Source: Anthoceros angustus
Lineage: Eukaryota; Streptophyta; Anthocerotopsida; Anthocerotales; Anthocerotaceae
DNA: 28,191 nt
Direction: 5' to 3'
NCBI GenBank assembly: GCA_010909165.1
Contig: MU008208.1
Location: 1 to 28,191, forward strand
Each line of letters begins with the position of its first letter. The stretch's first letter is position 1. Shown here piece after piece: positions 21,431 through 28,191 of this stretch. The notes under the pieces are model-generated. The model saw only the letters and a list, made by a program, of their open reading frames with translations. It was not told the origin of the DNA and made no database searches. The translations under genes and the position numbers were made by a program.

Positions 21431-22790
21431 AGATAGGAGCGTGAAGTGGGTTACCTAGGTTTTTGCAATCATAGACTAGAAGCGGGGCGGGGGAGAGGGG
21501 GTTGGATGCTTGTAGCTTTCTCGTGGCTTCCGGGTCGAGTTGGGGGCAATCACATGATTTGTGTATGTCAAGTTTTAGCGTCGATGTGCAAGCCTGAAGT
21601 GTGCGCGGGGGTTTGAGTTTGGGGAATGCCGATTCGGGAATGTTTTGTCATCAGGACGGCCGGTGGCTATGAGCCAACAGTCAATGTCATGGCATGGACT
21701 AGAGGCGGTTATATGAACTACACCATATCGGTTTTCCAATACTTTATTAGCGAAATGTATTCATCAGCATATACTTTGTACCTTGGGGATGTATATTTGA
21801 ATAATATTATTCCATGTATTTTACATGAATAACCCTAAGGCCCACAAACAAAGTGAGCCGCTAGTGATGCATTCATCCAATTGTGTAACATGACGGTCTA
21901 CACTTTTCCATATGCCGGTTGTAAAGGTAGCTTTGGTCGTAATGTATCCCAAAAGTGACACGATTGAAATAAAGCCTAAATAAATGTTCTAGTCACGCCA
22001 TAAATTTATAAGGATCTCTACTTTTCTCCCGAATGCCTCTTTTGTTTAACCATGAGACATCGAGGTGTGGAAATATTGCCAATAAATTTCAAGTTTTGAT
22101 GAAGTGGAATGGGTTTGGGTGTCTTGCGTTGTATTTTTAGCCCGTTTCCCACAAACCCTCAAAATCAACGTTAGTTTTCTTAAGTGCAAATTTTGATGAC
22201 ATATTTGGCGTCTCAGGAAAGTGGAGTGTGTCACTAGCCTAAAGGAGACCTTGTTGTTAAAGCAGTGGCAAGACACACATACACAAATTTTTGTTCACAA
22301 GTATGGCCATAATGGGAAGAGGCAATAGCAGTGGCATACATGGCGAGTGCGGCCGAGGCATGTGGAATTGGAGGTGGAGGTGGAGCAAACGGTATTCCAC
22401 ATGAAATGGAAGGCAAGGTCGGGGAAAGAGGAGAGGTGGGCAGCGGGAGGGAGGGGACCGGATATGGAATATTGCGTACGCAATGGTGCGGCAACGCAAA
22501 TGACCTAAACGCAACTCTAAACCCGAGAAAGAAAAGTTTACGTGTAGCAATGAAATCTTTCGTGCATCATGTAGGTTGAGCGACATCGGACACCGGGGCT
22601 CATGACCCGAGCTTATGTGGTCATGCGTGACATCGAAATAGTTCATCAGATGCGGCGGCCTATTTCTTTCATCACAACCCTAAAAAATGTGGATGCCGCG
22701 TGACCAGATCGGTATTCCATAAACCTCATCATGGGGCATGTCAAGTTCCCTAGAGGAACTCTTAAGGCAGGTAAATGTTAAAAGTAAGGG
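21431..22790. other. no recognised gene
   Basis: Mixed-composition DNA. A frame of 82 codons at 22331-22579 encodes a Gly-rich run (GGGGGAN) next to a short GGTGGA-type repeat near 22369-22386. An overlapping minus-strand frame of 129 codons is its shadow or the reverse. Nothing is identifiable. Confidence 0.35.
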
Positions 22791-22910
22791 AAAGATATAC
22801 TATATATATAATATTTTAGATCATAAAATATATTAAATTATCAACAAGAATATATTTAGGTGTATAATATTTACTCAAAAATAATAATGAACAAAAGATA
22901 AAAGTGTCTA
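22791..22910. repeat. AT-rich stretch with TA repeat
   Basis: Contains ACTATATATATAATATTTTAG near 22799-22819 and continues almost without G or C to about 22900. No inverted ends are visible. Confidence 0.6.
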
Positions 22911-23220
22911 AGGTATCCAGGTGGAACATTTAACCGGTCGGCCAAGTAAAGATTGTTCTCAAATATCCTTTATCAATATTTGGTTCCACTTACCTTAAAT
23001 ACTAAGAATTTCATGTACCCAAAAATAATTCGATCAGAATATCTCTTATCTTCTACATACCATGAATTGAAAACCTCAAACACTACCTACTCTAAAACAC
23101 TTCATGAAAATCTCCAGCCCTCTATCTACTCTTTCAAACACTTGGCATTCATAGGTTTCTCAAGGCACTTTGCTAGAAAAATCTCTTATACCGACTTTGC
23201 TTTGGAGTGTCAACTTCTTG
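22911..23220. other. sequence before the tandem array, no gene
   Basis: A frame of 135 codons at 22953-23360 runs into the tandem array. Its protein has no known motif. I regard it as chance. Confidence 0.35.
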
Positions 23221-23535
23221 TTATAGCTTGTGCGTTGCGTTGCGGCTGCTCTTCACTCTCCATTATGCCTTGCGCGACTCCCTCTTATGGCTTATTCATT
23301 CTGCCCACTCTTCACTTTCTGTTATGCCTTGTGCAACTCCCCATTATGGCTGCTTTGTGAGCACTCTTTTCTCTCCACTCCCTGTTATGGCTTGTGCGTT
23401 GTGATCACTCTTCACTCTCTGTTATACCTTCTGCGCCGAGGCCACTCTCTACTCGCATCAGTCATAGCTTATGCGTTGCGGCCACTCTCCACTCTTAGTT
23501 ATAGGCTCTATGTTGTGGCGACTCTTCATTTGTGG
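23221..23535 (+). repeat. degenerate tandem repeat, 37-42 bp units (left part)
   Basis: TTAT[AG][GC]C anchors recur at about 23221, 23263, 23285, 23322, 23344, 23385, 23422, 23462 (TCATAGC) and 23499. Each is followed by a CTTGTGCG-like and a CACTCTTCACTC-like block. Spacings are mostly 37-42 bp, with two of 22 bp. The last unit ends in CTCTATGTTGTGGCGACTC, which recurs at 25917-25937 in the array on the other side of B, so B interrupted one array. Confidence 0.7.
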
Positions 23536-23539
23536 TAAA

Positions 23540-23609
23540 AACACGATATCTTTCGAAGGGGGTGAATATTCACGAAGGGGGTTTTCTGAAATATATCTTC
23601 TGAAGGGGG
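23540..23609 (+). repeat. left inverted end of B with three iterons
   Basis: CGAAGGGGG at 23554-23562, CGAAGGGGG at 23573-23581 and TGAAGGGGG at 23601-23609 point the same way. GTGAATATTCAC, a 12-bp perfect palindrome, lies between the first two. These are the best-preserved iterons of the window. Confidence 0.85.
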
Positions 23610-24150
23610 TTTGACATGGGTCTTGAACCGTGGTTTTGAGGTATGAATGAATGTAAGGCGAGAAAAGAAGGTGGAAATTCACGTGAACCCGATACAAGGT
23701 CCATTTCATGCCGGTGAAGGGTTATGGTGCAAGAGGTAACCCTATTTGGGGTGCATTTAAGACCCATGACAAGGGCCATTCTTTGCCGATCCTGGTCTTT
23801 CTCGCAACAACCCTAAAGATTCGTAAAAAGCACGGTGATCAAAATTGGATGAGAGGCGAACCGATGGCGGGGAGCAAAGCATGTCGAGGAGTAGGCGCGG
23901 GCGCGCCCTTTCTCGTGCGATGATGCCTTCGGCGAGTAGCAGCCCATAGCGGATGTGTGTACAAAAGACTTTGGGTGTGGGGTGGGTGGCCGCACCCTCA
24001 ATTGTGCCCAAATATAATCACATGGTTCATCCCACAGTGCAATCGATGAATGAAGAAAAGTGTGGGGCAACAGCGGTTCCCGCCAACATATCGCAGAAAA
24101 ACATGCCAGCTCATCGTGTGTTTGTTAGTATGCCGCAATGCCGAGCGCAA

Positions 24151-24600
24151 CTACCACCACACTCCCCACATGTCCTTCCGCATGTAATGGAAAAAGGCTT
24201 GAACATTGGAAGTTATTAAGCATGGGAAGTCTACACACAGAGAAAGCCACAACCAAATTCCTATCATGGGCCTAGACTCTTTTCGAAATATGTCTGCGCT
24301 TGGAAATGTGCACTCCAAACTACGAATTGAGCTTCGCATAACCTCACCAATTGCCCGTTGAAGATGACCTAACATTCGAGGGTTTCCTACTCTTCGCGGA
24401 CTCACGCCATCATCTTCGTTGGGCACGATCATGACCATCATCTTCACTATCCTCGGTGGCACTTTGACTTTGTTGAATAAAGCCTCGCAATTCAATTAAG
24501 TTATTCTTGATTGCCTTCTTATCCACAGTACAAATGTTTCCGCGTCAAGTTGAACTCATAATAGAGGATGACCGTTTGGTGAACAAAACCTCTACTTACA
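24151..24600 (-). pseudogene. C-terminal tail of the transposase-like gene in B
   Basis: Minus-strand frames here (24151-24495, 114 codons, and an upstream frame) correspond to the 5.1-5.3 kb part of A by DNA similarity. The tail includes a KKAIKN-type stretch, then LFNKVKVPPRI. No catalytic motif is present, as expected for a deletion derivative. Confidence 0.45.
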
Positions 24601-24774
24601 CATCTATTTCTGACGATCTCAAAGTAATGCTATGCTTCACGTTTTGGCGGGTACTGAACATGCCCATATATTCTTGAGAACAAGCTGCACATAGATGCAT
24701 GAATGAATGAATGAAAATAGGTCCATAGGTGTTTTTGAAAATGTGTGCAACCATGGCATGAGAGGAGCCTTAAC

Positions 24775-24881
24775 AAGCCTTGTACATGGGCGCCGGCCCC
24801 CCTTAACAAGCCTTGTACATGGCGCCGGCCGCGCCCAGCCCAAGCCTTGTACATGGGCCCGCCCTCAACCTTGTACATGGG
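24775..24881 (+). repeat. short tandem repeat, AAGCCTTGTACATGGG x4
   Basis: Copies start at 24775, 24808, 24842 and 24867 (the last one is ACCTTGTACATGGG). Units are 25-34 bp apart and separated by GGCGCCGGCC-type spacers. It lies at the deletion joint of B, next to the tRNA-like segment. Confidence 0.8.
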
Positions 24882-24929
24882 CTGCCATTGATAAAATAAA
24901 TAATTAGTGCTTCTAATGTGTTCAACCTA

Positions 24930-24992
24930 GGATAGTTACTCAAGTGGTTTGGAAACAATATGTGCATGAATAGGTCATGGGTTCGAGTCTGT
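24930..24992 (+). repeat. tRNA-like segment, probable SINE head
   Basis: TACTCAAGTGGTTTGG at 24937-24952 resembles a pol III A-box and GGTTCGAGTCT at 24980-24990 a B-box, about 43 bp apart as in a tRNA. A cloverleaf is not complete. This looks like the head of a tRNA-derived SINE inside B; the body and end are not defined. Confidence 0.45.
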
Positions 24993-25176
24993 AGAGGCAT
25001 GAAAAACTTCTTGTTGATTTTATGGGCGCATGGGCACGGCCATTTAAGGCTAGCATGCCCTCTATTGAGGTGACTTGAGGTGTGCGGATATATTCCACAA
25101 CGGATCCATGGGTATGAGGTTTTGCGGATCTTGTGAAGAATTGACATTAGAGGCCCACGCAGAGGGCTTGCGCAAT

Positions 25177-25225
25177 TTGGGCAAAGGAGGTGTGTATCAA
25201 GAAGGACTCTTTGAAAGCGCAGTGG
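25177..25225 (+). pseudogene. remnant of the second gene of A in B
   Basis: The reading CAIWAKEVCIKKDSLKAQ corresponds to FWAKEVCISEKDCLKAQ of A at 12605-12660, with DNA similarity of roughly three quarters by eye. It ties the plus-strand gene to the A/B family. The frame ends at a stop soon after. Confidence 0.55.
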
Positions 25226-25505
25226 TTTCTTTGAATGCTCGTCGGTGAAGACCAAAGCGGGAGGGTGAGCGAAGACTCAAGGGCTTTGGGCGAGATAGCT
25301 TTGATGAGCAGGGGAGCGGATTGAAATTTGGTCATCGTGATGGATTGAGTCCGCTCTAGCACCGATGAGTCCAAGTTAGTCATAGAGAGTAGGTTCACGG
25401 TTTTGTAGGCACCTAGATGTGCTTCTTCTACGTGTTCGTAATAACTTTTGGACCCGTTGTGAGGCAATTGATGATCTCATTTTCCCTCTTCCTCAAAAAC
25501 AAAGC

Positions 25506-25528
25506 GAAGGCGCCCGGCCGGCGCCTTC
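25506..25528. repeat. GC-rich palindrome in B
   Basis: GAAGGCGCC and GGCGCCTTC form a perfect 9-bp stem around CGGCC. It is of the same type as the modules at 7036-7058 and 10206-10224 in A. Confidence 0.75.
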
Positions 25529-25655
25529 CCTGATTTGTCTTTGTGTGTTGGAAAGCGGGTTTTCATGATAACTACTCGTTGGAAAGCAGTCGACCTTTCT
25601 TGAAAGCGAGGCAAAGCATATTTGGATGTGGAATGTGCTAAGAGGGTTTCCATGT

Positions 25656-25702
25656 CACAGAAGGGGGTTCGGATATTCACCCCCTTCGAAAGATATCGTG
25701 TT
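25656..25702 (-). repeat. right inverted end of B
   Basis: On the minus strand it begins with the same 30 bp as the left end, including CGAAGGGGG (plus-strand CCCCCTTCG at 25680-25688). The second iteron, CAGAAGGGGG at 25658-25667 on the plus strand, is in the opposite orientation to that of the left end. Confidence 0.8.
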
Positions 25703-25731
25703 TAAAGATGCCATGCGGTATTTGACTCTTC

Positions 25732-26040
25732 GAAGACTTTGTGTTATAACACGATGGGTTTTTTAGCAGATATATGTTGTGGCCACTCTCTAACTTCTTT
25801 GTGTTGTAACAAGTTGGGTGTTTTAGCAGACTACGTTGTGGCCACACTCTGAAGACTTTGTCTTGTAACATGTTGGGTGTTTTAGTGGATCTATGTTGTG
25901 GCCACGCCCTACTCTCAGTTATGGCCTCTATGTTGTAGCCAATCTTAATTTGTGGTAATGAATCCATGTTGTATCGTATTGACCATGTGTTGTGAAGACT
26001 TTGCGTTGTAACAAGTTGGGTGTCTTTTAGCGGATCTATC
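25732..26040 (+). repeat. tandem repeat of about 60 bp units (right part)
   Basis: Units begin GAAGACTTTG or close to it at 25732, 25792 (AACTTCTTTG), 25851 and 25994. They carry TTGTAACAAGTTGGGTGTTTTAG-type cores and end in TTGTGGCCAC. The first three units are 60, 59 and 60 bp. The segment 25911-25960 matches 23490-23537 left of B. Confidence 0.75.
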
Positions 26041-26489
26041 CTACATGACTGTGTGTTGTAGCAAGCTTGTGTATAATGTAGAAATCCTGTGACATAGGTT
26101 GTGTGTTGTAGTAATTGTTTTGTAGATTGTGTATTAAAGTAATTGTTTTACAATAGTTGTTATAGTAATTGTATTACAATATAATTTACAACTCTCTTTG
26201 AACTTGAGTTTGAACTACTGTGTGCCAGCTAGTGTGTTATAGCATATAACACATTTGAGGAGGCATAACTAAGTGCGTATTGTATAAGCATTATGAGGGC
26301 TGGAGTTTTAGTGGGGCATGTTGTATGAGCATTATGAGGTACAAGTGATAAAGAGGAGCATTCGGTCTCCCATAGTTTGTTGCATGTATTATAGCAGCTA
26401 TGAACTGGCAGCCGTTCAGAGCACACCAGATTGATTATCTTAGATAAAATGTAAAATATTTTCTACTTCATGAACGCGAACAACTCTTG
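26041..26489. other. AT-rich repeats, no gene
   Basis: Degenerate GTAGTAATTGTTTT-like repeats at about 26105-26180 and a twofold TGTAT[AG]AGCATTATGAGG at about 26280-26340. The palindrome TGTGTTATA-GCA-TATAACACA lies at 26233-26253 (9-bp stem). No coding signal. Confidence 0.5.
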
Positions 26490-26548
26490 CTGGGAATCAG
26501 ACTTGCATCCACCTAGTGATAAGGCAACACTCTACCACGAGACCACAA
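26490..26548 (-). repeat. tRNA-like sequence
   Basis: On the minus strand, TGGTCTCGTGGTAGAGTG (A-box type, complement of 26529-26546) is followed by AAGTCTGATTCCC (B-box type, complement of 26492-26504), in tRNA-like spacing. No 3' arm pairing is convincing. It is a tRNA pseudogene or SINE head. Confidence 0.4.
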
Positions 26549-26672
26549 CAATACCACCAAGTCATGCTTTTAGGCTTGTACAATAGCCCAAAACTTGTAT
26601 TCAAAGTCAAGTTTGGTATAGCTTGGCTTTCTAATCATTATCAAAATCACTCTAAGGATGCATGAGATATTT
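26529..26672 (+). repeat. dispersed repeat, copy 1
   Basis: Shares ACACTCTACCAC.AGACCACAA at its start and GTTTGGTATAGCTTG, TTTCTAAT, ATTATCAAA and ACTCTAAGGATG at 26611-26672 with copy 2 at 27747-27889. The middle differs. It overlaps the tRNA-like segment. Confidence 0.75.
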
Positions 26673-27278
26673 GTGTTGTGATAGACTCATAAATTTTAAG
26701 AGCTTGAAGTGGATTGACCTTCTTCATCTTTGAAGAACCCATTATATGCCTGACAAATCGAGGTTTCAAGCCAACCCACTCCAAATGTTTTCTTGATCCT
26801 AGCATCTTAAATTTTTGTTAAATCATGCCTAAGTATAAATTACAAAGCCCACGTCACCACTAGATGATCCTCATTAGCATGAGCTCTGTAAATAAATTAG
26901 ATGAGAACACATAGTTCGTTCAAAGATATGTCGGGAATCTCAACCAAACTAGTCTCTAGTTCCTTTGTCACAATGTTAACGGAGCATAGCCTTCAATGCC
27001 GAGAAATTGATTTTGTGCTTAGGAAAAAGAATGTGGATTTAAAACTTCACTATCAACTTGTAGTGCTCTAGCTAATTTATATCCATGATTTAGATATCTA
27101 TTAGTTGAAGGCAAGTACTATGACTCCAAATTTTGTTCGACACATGTAAACCATCAATATAGGCATTGAGGCCTAAAGTAAAGACTCTTGCCAAATCTTA
27201 AATAACTATAATAATGAAGAAAAAAAATTGAAGGAAACTTGAAAGAAGAAACTACTACCGATTTTTAGAATGACTACC
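26673..27278. other. AT-rich sequence, no gene seen
   Basis: No open frame of note, no repeat and no motif was found in this stretch. Confidence 0.4.
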
Positions 27279-27618
27279 GTACCTCGAAGGGTGGTTCAAC
27301 AGGATAATGCCGAAATAATTATTTTTTGAAAAAAACAAGGTTCAACATAAATATTTATATTTTTCAAAATTTCAACATTTACAAAAAATAATTTTATCAA
27401 ATTTCAACATTTATTAAAATATATAGGTATATAAAACTAATGGATATGTATAGATCTCCCTAAATAGGCCCTAATTTTCACACAAATCCTAGTTTCCTTA
27501 TTTTCGGCATCATAAATTCATAAATTTTTACCTATTCAACATTTTAAATATAATAATTTTTGGATTTTCAACTTTTACTAATTTTAATTAATTAGCGAAT
27601 CACCCTTGGGTGCGGTAC
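27279..27618. mobile_element. MITE-like element, 340 bp
   Basis: Imperfect inverted ends: GTACCTCGAAGGGTGGTTC at 27279-27297 and, on the minus strand, GTACCGCACCCAAGGGTGATTC (27597-27618). A second nested pair, ATGCCGAAATAA at 27307 and its partner TTATTTTCGGCAT at 27498-27510, lies inside. The interior is AT-rich with repeated TTTCAACATTTA. No coding. No clear target duplication was identified. Confidence 0.55.
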
Positions 27619-27665
27619 ATGAAAGAAGACAACTCTATAATCGAAACCTTAAACTTTGAAAGACG

Positions 27666-27765
27666 GAAGAAACTTGAAACTTGAAACACTTTATTGAAAG
27701 AAACTTGAAACACTCTACCACGAGATGAAAGAAACTTGAAACTTGAAACACTCTACCACCAGACC
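27666..27765 (+). repeat. short tandem repeat, GAAAGAAACTTGAAACTTG units
   Basis: Three units begin at 27666, 27696 and 27727 and contain AAACTTGAAACACT. The last two also contain ACTCTACCAC, which overlaps the start of the dispersed repeat copy 2. Confidence 0.75.
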
Positions 27766-27889
27766 ACAATGTTACGTCTATGTATGTTTTTGGAGGACCA
27801 CCAATACTGATCCAAGGTGTAAAGGTGCAGTTTGGTATAGCTTGTTTTCTAATTATTATCAAATTACTCTAAGGATGTGTGAGATATTT
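27747..27889 (+). repeat. dispersed repeat, copy 2
   Basis: Matches copy 1 at 26529-26672 at both ends; the central part is replaced by a different sequence of about 70 bp. Confidence 0.75.
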
Positions 27890-28191
27890 TTCTTACAAGT
27901 ACTCTATTTGTCTATGAAGTTGAGTAGGGATTAGATTCTTTTTGTGAATGGTAATTGAGAAGATAATATAATATATCAGGATAAATTAAGAGAAATATTA
28001 TTAAATTATAAATAGATAATAATATCTTAATATATTCAGATTGCATAGAGAACTTTCAATAGTGAAAAGGCAAGTTAAAGTGATGGAGGCATGAGGTGAG
28101 AGATTTGATTAGTCAAGGTAAGGATTGGTTTCATCAACCATATAACAAAAAGTCATTATTTACCATTAAATAATCAAAGTTTCATTGACTT
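27890..28191. other. AT-rich sequence, no gene seen
   Basis: The final 300 bp are AT-rich with no open frame or recognisable repeat. Confidence 0.4.

Larger units (their letters stand above)
23540..25702. mobile_element. element B, 2.16 kb non-autonomous member of the A family
   Basis: The two ends are identical as inverted repeats for 30 bp, starting AACACGATATC and running through the first iteron CGAAGGGGG. TAAA flanks both sides (23536-23539 and 25703-25706), a candidate 4-bp target duplication. Positions 24401-24600 match 5076-5275 of A, and 25177-25225 match about 12610-12660 of A. B therefore keeps about 1.1 kb of the left and about 0.5 kb of the right of an A-like element and has lost the middle. 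A GC-rich repeat and a tRNA-like segment fill the joint. It has no complete gene and would depend on a transposase supplied by another copy. Confidence 0.8.

Noticed and set aside
22331-22579. Gly-rich 82-codon frame as a gene
   Set aside because: The Gly run comes from a short GGTGGA-type repeat, and no domain or flanking signal is seen.
23221-23535. Tandem array as a CRISPR-like array
   Set aside because: Units are degenerate without conserved repeats separated by unique spacers, and the context is eukaryotic.

Overview
This is a stretch of eukaryotic nuclear DNA, most likely from a land plant with a transposon-rich genome. It holds degenerate Ty1/copia Pol sequence, tRNA-like and 5S-like repeat modules, AT-rich MITE-like DNA and almost no intact reading frame. 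I recognise no intact host gene. The species cannot be told from the sequence; a seed-free plant is only a guess.

Layout: (1) 1-1218 is unassigned GC-rich sequence, then a 5S rRNA-like segment, then an LTR-like block. (2) 1229-4135 is the gag / protease / integrase half of a broken Ty1/copia element on the + strand. (3) 4136-13250 is a 9.1 kb element, here called A, with inverted ends. It sits exactly between the copia integrase-side linker and the copia reverse transcriptase. (4) 13251-14859 is the other half of the copia element (reverse transcriptase and RNase H). (5) About 14.9-22.8 kb, called region C, holds a second copy of the main gene of A, on the opposite strand. (6) 23540-25702 is a 2.16 kb deletion derivative of the A family, called B. 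It has perfect 30-bp inverted ends and a candidate 4-bp TAAA target duplication, and lies inside a tandem-repeat array. (7) 26.0-28.2 kb is AT-rich DNA with tRNA-like repeats and a 340-bp MITE-like hairpin.

The main finding is the A/B family. Both ends start AACAC and carry G-run iterons (GAAGGGGG type). A has two degenerate genes that diverge from a centre near 8.4-8.9 kb. The minus-strand gene has the motifs IDGMD, LQLDNT, ENKNQ, GFLLVGHT and DRMFSCFS. The plus-strand gene of region C has the same set (IDGMDQ, DNTAQNKN, GFLLVGHTHD, DQMFSRFS). I associate this pattern with an uncharacterised transposase-like family (DUF7869 in Pfam, named from memory). I infer that it is the transposase of A. 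The plus-strand gene of A is unrecognised, but B keeps a piece of it, so it belongs to the family. A and B are also studded with short GC-rich palindromes. All genes here are broken by frameshifts and stops.
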